12,171 nt of DNA from an uncultured Gammaproteobacteria bacterium (GCA_903921135.1 CAIXOY010000646.1:1-12171); one strand, 5' to 3'; positions 1-10,343 are shown, numbered from the stretch's first letter. Notes: generated from the letters alone by a model not told the origin. Made by a program: numbers and translations.

Positions 1-495
1 GTACTGCTCGTCGCTGAGCAATTGCCCGCGCTGAAGGCTGGTGATGCCTTCGTCGATCACCATGTAGCTTTCGAAATAGAGCACGCGCTCGATGTCGCGC
101 AGGGTCATGTCGAGCAACAACCCGATCCGCGAGGGCAGCGACTTCAGGAACCAGATGTGCGCGACCGGGCTGGCCAGTTCGATGTGGCCCATGCGCTCGC
201 GACGGACTTTGGCGAGCGCGACTTCAACGCCACACTTCTCGCAGATCACGCCACGGTGTTTGAGGCGCTTGTACTTGCCGCAAAGGCACTCGTAGTCCTT
301 AACAGGCCCAAAAATCTTCGCGCAGAAGAGCCCGTCTCGCTCGGGCTTGAAGGTACGGTAATTGATCGTCTCCGGCTTCTTCACCTCGCCATAGGACCAG
401 GAGCGGATCATTTCCGGCGAGGCGAGCCCGATGCGGATCGCATCGAACTCCTCTACCGGGGATTGGGCTTTCATCAGGTTCAATAAGTCTTTCAA
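1..495 (-). CDS. rpoC: RNA polymerase subunit beta' (N-terminal 165 residues; gene continues beyond the left edge)
   Basis: This is the N-terminal end of the large catalytic subunit of bacterial RNA polymerase, which with beta forms the active-site cleft. The visible 165 residues begin MKDLLNLMKAQSPVEEFDAI and carry the N-terminal zinc ribbon, with cysteines at 70, 72, 85 and 88 (CLCGKY and CEKCGVEV). The following conserved stretch is RMGHIELASPVAHIWFLKSLP. The catalytic NADFDGD loop lies outside the window. I chose a TTG start at 493-495: it gives the usual MKDLL beginning and has GGAGG (503-507) seven bases upstream. An ATG at codon 8 would remove conserved residues. The gene follows rpoB by 40 bases with no promoter or terminator visible, so it is cotranscribed. 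The identification is firm. Confidence 0.98.
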   Translation of the reverse strand, partial: MKDLLNLMKAQSPVEEFDAIRIGLASPEMIRSWSYGEVKKPETINYRTFKPERDGLFCAKIFGPVKDYECLCGKYKRLKHRGVICEKCGVEVALAKVRRERMGHIELASPVAHIWFLKSLPSRIGLLLDMTLRDIERVLYFESYMVIDEGITSLQRGQLLSDEQY

Positions 496-535
496 GGCCG
501 TTCCTCCGCGTATTGCTTTCCGGCTTCGGCGTAAA

Positions 536-4612
<4,077 letters not shown>

Positions 4613-4659
4613 CTGATCTCCCCGGCTATGTGCCCGCATCGGTTACCAACAACAGGCTC

Positions 4660-4760
4660 CTGAAAGGCGTATGCCTTTCAGCAACCTGCCGAAAACGACG
4701 AGGGACCGGAGGCTTTCGCCCCCGGCCCAGCGTCGGTTGCCGGACCGGAAAATCCGGTCG
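4660..4760 (-). promoter_or_regulatory. Structured rplL-rpoB intergenic RNA (three hairpins)
   Basis: On the transcribed strand three hairpins follow one another. The first has arms GACCGGA/TCCGGTC (4743-4759), seven pairs around a three-base loop. The second has ten pairs (two G-U) capped by a GAAA tetraloop (4704-4727); it is extended by GACG/CGTC (4731-4734 with 4697-4700) and GCAACC/GGTTGC (4735-4740 with 4681-4686). The third has arms CTGAAAGGC/GCCTTTCAG with a four-base loop (4660-4681). None is followed by a U run, so none is a complete intrinsic terminator. In E. coli this gap holds a partial attenuator and an RNase III processing site that set the ratio of L7/L12 to polymerase. The same role here is inference from position and shape. 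Confidence 0.6.
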
Positions 4761-4772
4761 CCACCTTCAAAA

Positions 4773-5150
4773 TCACTTGACTTCGACAGTGGCGCCAGCT
4801 TCTTCCAGCTGCTTCTTGGCATCGGCCGCATCGGCCTTGCTGATGCCTTCTTTGACGGTGGACGGCGCACCATCGACCAGATCCTTGGCTTCTTTGAGGC
4901 CCAGGCCGGTCAGGGTGCGAACCACCTTGATCACGTTGACTTTTTTCTCGCCGGAATCCTTGAGGATTACGTCGAATTCGGTCTTCTCTTCTTCAACGGG
5001 AGCCGCTGCTGCCGCTGCTGCCGGCGCTGCTGCGACTGCAGCTGCGGCAGACACGCCGAACTTCTCTTCCATTGCCTTGATCAGATCCACGACGTCCATG
5101 ACGGTCATCGCGGCGATGGCGTTCAGAATGTCGTCTTTGGAAAGTGCCAT
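4773..5150 (-). CDS. rplL: 50S ribosomal protein L7/L12
   Basis: This is the multi-copy stalk protein of the large subunit, which recruits and stimulates the GTPases EF-Tu, EF-G, IF2 and RF3. It has 125 residues. The N-terminal dimerisation and L10-binding helices (about 1-33, MALSKDDILNAIAAMTVMDV) are followed by a very alanine-rich flexible hinge (about 34-52). The globular C-terminal domain has the conserved KTEFDVIL, KVNVIKVVR and GLGLKEAKDLV segments. TAGGAG lies nine bases upstream of the ATG. It starts 51 bases after rplJ stops and is translated from the same message. The structured gap that follows separates it from rpoB. The identification is certain. Confidence 0.99.
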   Translation of the reverse strand: MALSKDDILNAIAAMTVMDVVDLIKAMEEKFGVSAAAAVAAAPAAAAAAAPVEEEKTEFDVILKDSGEKKVNVIKVVRTLTGLGLKEAKDLVDGAPSTVKEGISKADAADAKKQLEEAGATVEVK

Positions 5151-5201
5151 TGGTCTTTGCTCCTAAAAATTCATGTCTATCGGAAAGTCGGATTAAAACC
5201 G

Positions 5202-5729
5202 TCAAGCGGCTTCTTTCTGGTCCCGGATGGCAGCGATGGTGCGGACAAGCTTGCCCGGCACTTCGTTGACCGTACGGACGAACTTGGCGATCGGTGCCTG
5301 CATCACGCTCATCAGCATCGAAATTGCCTGATCGCGTGTCGGCAGCGAAGCCAATACGTCTATCTGTTCCGGACCCATGAGCCTGCCGCTGACAGCCAAT
5401 GCCTTTACTTCAAAGGCTTCCACCTGTTTGGCGAAGTCCTTGAAGATGCGTGCGCCTGCGCCCGGATCCTCCATGGAAAAGGCAAGCAGCGAAGGGCCTT
5501 TCAACGCGGGCGCAATGCATTCGAAGGCGGTACCTTCTACGGCGCGCTTCGCCAAGGTGTTGCGGATGACCCGCACATGTACCTTTTGCTCGCGCGCCTG
5601 CTTGCGCAGTGCGGTGAGATGCCCAACGCTGACGCCACGGGCGTCAGCAATCACAACGGAAAGTGCATTGGCAGCGGTCTCTCTGACTTCAGCAACTATC
5701 GCTTTCTTGTCTTCGAGTCCCAGTGCCAC
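5202..5729 (-). CDS. rplJ: 50S ribosomal protein L10
   Basis: L10 anchors the L7/L12 dimers to 23S rRNA through its C-terminal helix, and in enteric bacteria the L10-L12 complex represses its own messenger. The product has 175 residues with the start used here. The open frame extends to an upstream GTG (5738), but that GTG overlaps the Shine-Dalgarno. The second GTG (5727-5729) gives the family beginning MALGLEDKKAIVAEV and has AAGGAG (5738-5743) eight bases upstream, so I chose it. The conserved ADARGVSVGHLTALRKQARE and VRVIRNTLAKRAVEGT segments (RNA-binding domain) are present. The last residues, IRDQKEAA, follow the helical stalk-binding tail. The message carries a long structured leader. 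Confidence 0.98.
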   Translation of the reverse strand: MALGLEDKKAIVAEVRETAANALSVVIADARGVSVGHLTALRKQAREQKVHVRVIRNTLAKRAVEGTAFECIAPALKGPSLLAFSMEDPGAGARIFKDFAKQVEAFEVKALAVSGRLMGPEQIDVLASLPTRDQAISMLMSVMQAPIAKFVRTVNEVPGKLVRTIAAIRDQKEAA

Positions 5730-6085
5730 TGGAGTCACTCCTTTGTTGACCAGTCTTGCGACTGGCCGGGTTTGCCGTCATTTCCGTGCGGGTTTGCCAG
5801 CTTGCGCAGGCATCGCGTACGGAGTCTTTTTCGGTGAGCCACTCCAATTGAGGACAATCGGGTTTCCACCATCTGCGTAGGCCCTCGCCTCCCGGCGATG
5901 ATTAACCCTTTCGGGACCTACGGTCTTTGATGGCCCTGTCCGGTTTCCGAAGACACCGTCCAACGACCCCAAAGTTTCCTTTTCAGAAGCCCTGCGCCTG
6001 CGGCTCAGAGCTTCACTGATTCATCTGCCCGCTACCCAGGACAACCAATTCCGTTCTGGAGGCAGTTGTCGAGGCGGGGCGCAAG
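5730..6085 (-). promoter_or_regulatory. rplJ-rplL 5' leader with L10(L12)4 autoregulatory RNA
   Basis: This 356-base gap between rplA and rplJ has no credible gene. Its core (5867-5925) folds on the transcribed strand. GACCGTAGG (5917-5925) pairs with CCTACGCAGATGGTG (5867-5881) through ACC/GGU and GUAGG/CCUAC, with an unpaired GCAGAU on one side like a kink-turn. The helix encloses two small hairpins with purine tetraloops: CCC-GAAA-GGG (5906-5915) and TCGCC-GGGA-GGCGA (5885-5898). That matches the known L10 leader family, where the L10-L12 complex binds the messenger and represses rplJL translation. Other elements are a hairpin with a TTCG loop (5941-5958) and a GCAA-loop hairpin beside the ribosome-binding site (5750-5765). 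I could not place a rplJ promoter with confidence. The family match is from memory and visible pairing. Confidence 0.8.
5738..5743 (-). promoter_or_regulatory. rplJ ribosome-binding site that decides the start
   Basis: The transcribed strand reads AAGGAG here. It overlaps the upstream in-frame GTG at 5736-5738 and sits eight bases before the GTG at 5727-5729, which makes the second GTG the start. A tight hairpin with arms CCAGTC/GACTGG and a GCAA loop (5750-5765) ends six bases before it, so local folding may influence its access. Confidence 0.75.
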
Positions 6086-6781
6086 TCAACCTTCCAAGCT
6101 GGACTGGTCTATGACGATCCCGGGCCCCATCGTGGTCGAGAGCGTCACCTTCTTGAGGTAGCTTCCCTTGGCAGTAGCGGGACGCGATTTGCGGAGATCG
6201 GCCAACAGCGCTTCAAGGTTCTCCCGGATCGCAGTTGTCTCGAAGCCGACCTTGCCAATCGCTCCGTGAACGATTCCGTTCTTGTCAGTACGGTAGCGCA
6301 CTTGTCCGGCCTTCGCGTTGCGGACCGCGGTGACCACATCGGGAGTGACAGTGCCGGTCTTCGGGTTCGGCATCAGGCCTCTTGGTCCGAGAATCTGACC
6401 CAACTGACCAACAACCCTCATCGCATCAGGTGAAGCAATAACCACGTCGAACTGGATGTTTCCTGCCTTGACTTGCTCTGCCAGATCGTCCATCCCGACG
6501 ATATCCGCGCCTGCAGCTTTGGCAGCCTCAGCACTGGCTCCTTGCGTGAACACGGCAACACGAACAGTCTTACCCGCGCCATGGGGAAGCGTTGTGGCGC
6601 CTCGAACCTGTTGGTCCGATTTGCGCGCATCAACGCCGAGGTTCACAGCGACATCAATCGACTCCGCGAACTTCGCGGGCGGGAGGCTATTGATGATGTT
6701 GACGGCCTCATCAATAGGATATTGCTTCCCAGGGACGATTTTTTCCCGGATCGCTTTCTGCTTTTTGCTGAGCTTCGACAT
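6086..6781 (-). CDS. rplA: 50S ribosomal protein L1
   Basis: L1 forms the mobile L1 stalk near the E site of the large subunit and helps release deacylated tRNA. In many bacteria it is also the translational repressor of the rplK-rplA message. The product has 231 residues, a usual length. It begins MSKLSKKQKAIREKIVPGKQ. The conserved RNA-binding region (FAESIDVAVNLGVDARKSDQ, then VRGATTLPHGAGK) is near residues 37-70. The hallmark GPRGLMPNPKTGTVTPDV is around 130-150. The C-terminal KKVTLSTTMGPGI is typical. Its ATG lies two bases beyond the rplK stop, so the two are translationally linked. It is separated from rplJ by the long leader. Confidence 0.99.
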   Translation of the reverse strand: MSKLSKKQKAIREKIVPGKQYPIDEAVNIINSLPPAKFAESIDVAVNLGVDARKSDQQVRGATTLPHGAGKTVRVAVFTQGASAEAAKAAGADIVGMDDLAEQVKAGNIQFDVVIASPDAMRVVGQLGQILGPRGLMPNPKTGTVTPDVVTAVRNAKAGQVRYRTDKNGIVHGAIGKVGFETTAIRENLEALLADLRKSRPATAKGSYLKKVTLSTTMGPGIVIDQSSLEG

Positions 6782-6783
6782 GA

Positions 6784-7215
6784 TTAGAGCCCCTCTACCA
6801 CGATGCCTGCGCTGCGCGCGCTGCCCGCAATGGTACGCACTGCCGCTTCGAGGTCGGCTGCGGTGAGATCAGGCATTTTGGTGCGCGCAATATCTTCCAC
6901 CTGACTGCGCGTGACCTTGCCCACCTTGTTGCTGTTGGGGGTGCTGCTTCCTGACTGAATGCCAGCGGCCTTTTTCAGCAGCACGGTCGCGGGAGGAGTC
7001 TTAGTGACGAAGGTGAAGCTGCGGTCCGAATAAACAGTGATTACGACAGGGATCGGCATCCCGAGTTCCATGCCCTGCGTTGCCGCGTTGAAGGCTTTGC
7101 AGAACTCCATGATATTAACGCCGCGCTGGCCGAGCGCCGGTCCAACGGGGGGGCTAGGGTTGGCTTGGCCAGCCTTCACCTGTAGCTTTATGTAAGCATC
7201 TACTTTCTTTGCCAT
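6784..7215 (-). CDS. rplK: 50S ribosomal protein L11
   Basis: L11 binds the GTPase-associated region of 23S rRNA at the base of the stalk. It is needed for RelA activation by uncharged tRNA and is part of the thiostrepton site. The product has 143 residues. It begins MAKKVDAYIKLQVKAGQANP, followed by the proline-rich PSPPVGPALGQRGVNIMEFC loop typical of L11. The C-terminal RNA-binding domain carries KTPPATVLLKKAAGIQSGS and ends GSARSAGIVVEG. AAGGAG sits seven bases upstream of the ATG. It is followed two bases later by rplA, and its leader is strongly folded. Confidence 0.99.
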   Translation of the reverse strand: MAKKVDAYIKLQVKAGQANPSPPVGPALGQRGVNIMEFCKAFNAATQGMELGMPIPVVITVYSDRSFTFVTKTPPATVLLKKAAGIQSGSSTPNSNKVGKVTRSQVEDIARTKMPDLTAADLEAAVRTIAGSARSAGIVVEGL

Positions 7216-7232
7216 CGGTTCACTCCTTGCGG

Positions 7233-7312
7233 GTGGATAACGCCTCTGGGCCGGTACCGCAACCGACCCGTCTCAGGCTCCCCACGCGCGCCGACCTTTG
7301 GACGGCGCACGC
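7233..7312 (-). promoter_or_regulatory. Structured nusG-rplK gap / rplK leader (candidate L1-responsive site)
   Basis: On the transcribed strand a ten-pair GC-rich hairpin (7284-7293 with 7303-7312) follows nusG directly and has no U run after it. Next comes an imperfect stem: GTGG/CCAC (7282-7285 with 7233-7236), then GCCT/AGGC, an asymmetric internal loop of GAGAC opposite AG, then GGGTCGGT/ACCGGCCC around a six-base loop. The two structures share two bases. In E. coli L1 represses rplK-rplA by binding a helix with asymmetric loops in this position. The shape and place fit, but I did not verify the L1-binding nucleotides, so the assignment is inference. Confidence 0.45.
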
Positions 7313-7318
7313 ATATTG

Positions 7319-7852
7319 TCAGGCCTTTTCGACCTGACCAAAATCCAATTCGACCGGAGTAGATCGCCCAAAAATCAGTACGGCGACTTTCAGTCGGTTC
7401 TTGTCGTAATCGACCTGCTCTACGACGCCGTTGAAGTCGTTGAACGGGCCATCGACCACACGGACCATTTCTCCAGGCTCGAATATCGTCTTGGGCCGAG
7501 GCTTCTCCGCCCCCTCTTCGACACGCTGGAGAATTGCTCTAGCCTCAGACTCAGTTATCGGCGAAGGCTTGTCAGCCTTACCACCGATGAAACCCATCAC
7601 ACGCGGGGTTTCCTTGACGAGGTGCCAGCTGTCTTCATCAAGGTCCATTTCAACGAGCACGTAACCGGGGAAAAATTTCCTCTCGCTTTTACGCTTCTGC
7701 CCGCCGCGCATCTCGACGACTTCTTCGGTCGGAACCAGGATCTCGCCGAATTTGTCCTGCATCGCAAAGCGCTGGATCCGCTCCTTGATGGCACCGGCGA
7801 CTCGCTTCTCGAAGCCCGAGTACGCATGAACGACATACCAACGTTTCGACAT
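7319..7852 (-). CDS. nusG: Transcription termination/antitermination factor NusG
   Basis: NusG binds the clamp helices of elongating RNA polymerase, reduces pausing, and links the polymerase to Rho or, through S10, to the leading ribosome. The product has 177 residues. The NGN domain begins MSKRWYVVHAYSGFEKRVAG and includes the conserved FFPGYVLVEMDLDEDSWHLV and PRVMGFIGG segments. A short linker leads to the C-terminal KOW domain (FEPGEMVRVVDGPFNDFNGV, ending ELDFGQVEKA). It starts nine bases after the secE stop, the usual secE-nusG pair. Its stop is followed almost at once by the hairpin in the rplK leader. Confidence 0.99.
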   Translation of the reverse strand: MSKRWYVVHAYSGFEKRVAGAIKERIQRFAMQDKFGEILVPTEEVVEMRGGQKRKSERKFFPGYVLVEMDLDEDSWHLVKETPRVMGFIGGKADKPSPITESEARAILQRVEEGAEKPRPKTIFEPGEMVRVVDGPFNDFNGVVEQVDYDKNRLKVAVLIFGRSTPVELDFGQVEKA

Positions 7853-7861
7853 TCCTATCCC

Positions 7862-8230
7862 CTAACCGATCAGCTTGGAGGCAAGCCAGCCGAGAAACGT
7901 ATCCAAGCCCCACAGAAGCAAAGACATGACGATTACGACGACCACCACGACCAAGGTCGTCTGCGTCGCCTCCTGACGAGTTGGCCAGACCACTTTCCGG
8001 ATCTCAGACCGAGCCGCTCTGGCGAGCTCTATAAACGCGAATCCCTGAGCTGTTTGAGACGCCACACCTATCCCGGCTATGGCCGCAAGCGTAAGAGCAA
8101 TTGCTCTATAAAGCAGTGCGGAGTCTCGGTACTCGACATTTCCCCACACTGCAGCAGCGATGATTGCGGCAACAACAGCCCACTTCAGCCAGTCAAGGCG
8201 GCTGTCACTCTCACTTGCAGTTGCTTTCAT
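7862..8230 (-). CDS. secE: Preprotein translocase subunit SecE
   Basis: SecE is the essential inner-membrane clamp that stabilises SecY in the Sec translocon. The product has 122 residues from the start chosen here, with three predicted membrane helices: about 16-32 (KWAVVAAIIAAAVWG), about 39-59 (ALLYRAIALTLAAIAGI) and about 92-120 (TLVVVVVVIVMSLLLWGL). Three helices are usual in gammaproteobacteria, against one in many other phyla. The amphipathic segment before the last helix, SEIRKVVWPTRQEATQTT, is the family signature. The open frame extends to an ATG at 8269, adding 13 residues. The internal ATG (8228-8230) gives MKATASESDSRLDWLKW, which matches the N-terminal length of Pseudomonas SecE, so I prefer it. 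Neither ATG has a strong Shine-Dalgarno, so the start is moderately certain. Confidence 0.93.
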   Translation of the reverse strand: MKATASESDSRLDWLKWAVVAAIIAAAVWGNVEYRDSALLYRAIALTLAAIAGIGVASQTAQGFAFIELARAARSEIRKVVWPTRQEATQTTLVVVVVVIVMSLLLWGLDTFLGWLASKLIG

Positions 8231-8301
8231 CGATAGAACCGGAACCTGGTTGACGTCGGAACCCAACATGCGTCAGTCGATGGCTTCATAACGGTGTGCG
8301 C

Positions 8302-8377
8302 TGGCAGGCCAGGAGGGAATCGAACCCCCAACCTGCGGTTTTGGAGACCGCCGCTCTGCCAATTGAGCTACTGGCCT
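8302..8377 (-). tRNA. tRNA-Trp (anticodon CCA)
   Basis: The transcribed strand folds into a 76-base cloverleaf. The acceptor arms AGGCCAG/CTGGCCT are followed by discriminator G and an encoded CCA (8302-8304). The anticodon loop CTCCAAA presents CCA, which reads UGG. The D arm (AGCTCAATTGGCAGAGC) and T arm (GGGGGTTCGATTCCC) are standard. It sits between tuf and secE, a placement seen in Pseudomonas and other proteobacteria. Confidence 0.97.
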
Positions 8378-8400
8378 TCGCACACACTAACACGCAAAGA

Positions 8401-8428
8401 CGGTGGGGCGGTTTTACGCGCCCCGCCG
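8401..8428 (-). terminator. Hairpin after tuf: weak terminator or processing site
   Basis: In the 73-base gap between tuf and tRNA-Trp the transcribed strand has a ten-pair GC-rich stem (8401-8410 with 8419-8428, one G-T pair) around an eight-base loop containing AAAA. What follows is TCTTTGCG, a poor U tract. I expect at most partial termination, or a boundary where tRNA-Trp is cut from the tuf message. It could partly uncouple EF-Tu output from secE-nusG. Confidence 0.5.
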
Positions 8429-8450
8429 TTCATGAACCACCGTCAGACAG

Positions 8451-9644
8451 TCACTCGATGATCTTGGCCACTACGCCAGCGCCAACGGTGCGGCCGCCTT
8501 CACGGATCGCGAAGCGAAGGCCTTCATCCATCGCAATAGGCGCGATGAGCGTTACTTCCATGGACAAGTTATCGCCAGGCATCACCATCTCCACCCCTGC
8601 CGGCAACTCGCAGGCCCCAGTAACATCCGTCGTGCGGAAGTAGAACTGCGGACGATAGCCTTTGAAAAACGGCGTATGACGACCGCCCTCCTCTTTCGTA
8701 AGCACGTACACCTCTGCGGTGAACTTCGTGTGCGGCTTGATGGTCCCGGGCTTGGCCAGAACCTGTCCACGCTCTACGTCGTCACGCTTGGTACCGCGGA
8801 GGAGTACACCGACGTTTTCGCCCGCTCTCCCTTCGTCCAGAAGTTTGCGGAACATCTCTACGCCGGTGCAGGTCGTCTTCGTCGTTGCCTTTATGCCAAC
8901 GATCTCGATCTCTTCACCGACTTTAACGATGCCGCGCTCTACCCGGCCAGTCACAACAGTGCCGCGACCCGAAATCGAGAAAACGTCTTCGATAGGCATC
9001 AGGAACGGCAGATCGACTGCGCGCTCGGGTTCCGGAATGTAGGAGTCGAGGGTCTCTACAAGTTTGCGTACCGCGCTCACGCCCATTCCATTGTCATCTT
9101 TACCTTCAAGCGCCATAAGCGCCGAACCGGTAACGATCGGAGTGTCGTCGCCAGGGAAATCGTACTTCGAGAGAAGTTCACGAACCTCCATCTCGACCAA
9201 TTCAAGGAGTTCCGCGTCGTCGACCATGTCTGCCTTGTTGAGGAACACGACGATGTAGGGAACACCGACCTGCCGGCTAAGCAGGATGTGCTCCCGGGTT
9301 TGGGGCATAGGGCCATCTGCAGCGGAGCAAACCAGAATTGCACCGTCCATCTGCGCTGCGCCCGTGATCATGTTTTTCACGTAGTCGGCATGGCCAGGGC
9401 AGTCCACGTGAGCGTAGTGACGATGCGCGCTCACGTACTCGACGTGCGCAGTCGAGATCGTGATCCCTCGAGCTTTTTCCTCAGGGGCTTTGTCGATTTG
9501 GTCAAACGCAGTTGCCGCGCCTCCCCATGTTTCTGAGCATACCTTTGTAAGTGCTGCGGTCAGCGTCGTCTTACCGTGGTCTACGTGACCGATAGTGCCA
9601 ACGTTTACGTGCGGCTTCTTACGCTCAAATTTCTCTTTGCCCAT
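8451..9644 (-). CDS. tuf: Translation elongation factor Tu
   Basis: EF-Tu is the GTPase that delivers aminoacyl-tRNA to the ribosomal A site. The product has 397 residues. GTP-binding motifs are intact: GHVDHGKT at 19-26 (P loop), DCPGH at 81-85 (switch II with the catalytic histidine), NKAD at 136-139 and GSAL at 173-176. Domains 2 and 3 follow, including RGTVVTGRVERG and TPFFKGYRPQFYFRTTDVTG. The start MGKEKFERKKPHVNVGTIGH is canonical, with GGGAG nine bases upstream of the ATG. It is the downstream gene of the four-tRNA cluster, as tufB is in E. coli. Gammaproteobacteria usually carry a second copy in the str operon, which is not in this window. Confidence 0.99.
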   Translation of the reverse strand: MGKEKFERKKPHVNVGTIGHVDHGKTTLTAALTKVCSETWGGAATAFDQIDKAPEEKARGITISTAHVEYVSAHRHYAHVDCPGHADYVKNMITGAAQMDGAILVCSAADGPMPQTREHILLSRQVGVPYIVVFLNKADMVDDAELLELVEMEVRELLSKYDFPGDDTPIVTGSALMALEGKDDNGMGVSAVRKLVETLDSYIPEPERAVDLPFLMPIEDVFSISGRGTVVTGRVERGIVKVGEEIEIVGIKATTKTTCTGVEMFRKLLDEGRAGENVGVLLRGTKRDDVERGQVLAKPGTIKPHTKFTAEVYVLTKEEGGRHTPFFKGYRPQFYFRTTDVTGACELPAGVEMVMPGDNLSMEVTLIAPIAMDEGLRFAIREGGRTVGAGVVAKIIE

Positions 9645-9726
9645 GGTGCGCTACTCCCGTAGTGATGGCTTTTTAGCCTGAAGACCCCGAACGACGCCCC
9701 CAATGGGCGACGCTTACCAAACCTAT

Positions 9727-9802
<76 letters not shown>

Positions 9803-9873
9803 CCTGCGAACTCCCCTTTTTGTATCTTGGCCAGCATCAATCCAGCCTCTCCACCGCAACCCGAACACATCTT

Positions 9874-9947
9874 TGGAGCGGGTAGCGGGAATCGAACCCG
9901 CACCATCAGCTTGGAAGGCTGAGGTTCTACCGTTGAACTATACCCGC
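9874..9947 (-). tRNA. tRNA-Gly (anticodon UCC)
   Basis: This is a 74-base cloverleaf on the minus strand. Acceptor arms GCGGGTA/TACCCGC are followed by discriminator U and encoded CCA. The anticodon loop CTTCCAA presents UCC, reading GGA and GGG. It is the third tRNA of the cluster, equivalent in position to E. coli glyT. The 71 bases between it and the next tRNA show nothing I can name. Confidence 0.97.
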
Positions 9948-10014
9948 AAGCTCGTGTTGGCTCTCTGCCCCGCGCCAGCTACACCTTCCTTGTCTGCATC
10001 CCTGCGAGCAACGA

Positions 10015-10098
10015 TGGTGGAGGGGGCTGGATTCGAACCAGCGAAGCTTTCGCGTCAGATTTACAATCTGATCCCTTTGGCCGCTCGGGAACCCCTCC
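10015..10098 (-). tRNA. tRNA-Tyr (anticodon GUA)
   Basis: This is an 84-base class II tRNA on the minus strand with a long variable arm, as expected for bacterial tRNA-Tyr. The acceptor 5' arm is GGAGGGG, the anticodon region ATTGTAAAT presents GUA, the T arm is CTGGTTCGAATCCAG, and the 3' end is discriminator A plus encoded CCA. It is equivalent in position to E. coli tyrU. Confidence 0.97.
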
Positions 10099-10111
10099 AA
10101 CGGAGCCGGAT

Positions 10112-10140
10112 ATTCTGTTGCTCGATCGGATGCGTGTCAA
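10112..10140 (-). promoter_or_regulatory. Possible internal promoter before tRNA-Tyr
   Basis: In the 100-base gap between tRNA-Thr(UGU) and tRNA-Tyr the transcribed strand has a perfect TTGACA (10135-10140), then a 17-base spacer and CAGAAT (10112-10117), four of six matches to the -10 consensus. Initiation would fall around 10103-10106, only a few bases before mature tRNA-Tyr. It could be a real secondary promoter or chance within spacer RNA. Confidence 0.4.
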
Positions 10141-10198
10141 CGCAGACGACTGTGGCTGGGAATATGTCGCATCATGGCGGCTATCCGTACGGAGGCCG

Positions 10199-10274
10199 TG
10201 GAGCTGGCGAAGGGAATCGAACCCCCAACCTGCTGATTACAAATCAGCTGCTCTGCCAATTGAGCTACGCCAGC
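10199..10274 (-). tRNA. tRNA-Thr (anticodon UGU)
   Basis: This is a 76-base cloverleaf on the minus strand, first in the cluster. Acceptor arms GCTGGCG/CGCCAGC end in discriminator U and encoded CCA. The anticodon loop TTTGTAA presents UGU, reading ACA and ACG. The T stem has two G-U pairs next to the acceptor stem, so it is weaker than its neighbours but still complete. It is equivalent in position to E. coli thrU. Confidence 0.96.
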
Positions 10275-10292
10275 GGTGCGCGAGACAGGCTC

Positions 10293-10321
10293 AGTTTACG
10301 CAGGCCGGCATGGTTCGGCAA
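10293..10321 (-). promoter_or_regulatory. Promoter of the tRNA-tuf operon
   Basis: Between the coaX stop and the first tRNA the transcribed strand has TTGCCG (10316-10321, four of six), exactly 17 bases, then TAAACT (10293-10298, four of six). The sequence after the -10 (GAGCCTGTCTCGCGC) is GC-rich. That is typical of stringently controlled stable-RNA promoters, as at E. coli thrU-tufB. Initiation would be about 10 bases before the mature tRNA. No terminator separates it from coaX. Confidence 0.65.
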
Positions 10322-10343
10322 TTCGAACTCGATTCTGCGGCTG

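Noticed and set aside
5034..5120. Low-complexity alanine-codon run that looks like a repeat
   Set aside because: It is the normal alanine-rich hinge of L7/L12.
4671..5837. Plus-strand open frame of 388 codons across rplL and rplJ
   Set aside because: It is antisense to two certain ribosomal protein genes and crosses a structured intergenic region. It has no family resemblance.
5778..5972. Minus-strand 64-codon frame in the rplA-rplJ gap, a possible leader peptide
   Set aside because: It lies across the folded L10 leader helices, has an unlikely composition and no clear ribosome-binding site. RNA structure explains the region better.
7298..8236. Plus-strand open frame of 312 codons antisense to nusG and secE
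   Set aside because: It is a shadow of two certain genes with no recognisable domain. The similar frame at 8676-9536 is a shadow of tuf.
8428..8437. Perfect ten-base palindrome GTTCATGAAC after tuf
   Set aside because: It is short and expected by chance at this frequency. No second copy or known operator match was seen.
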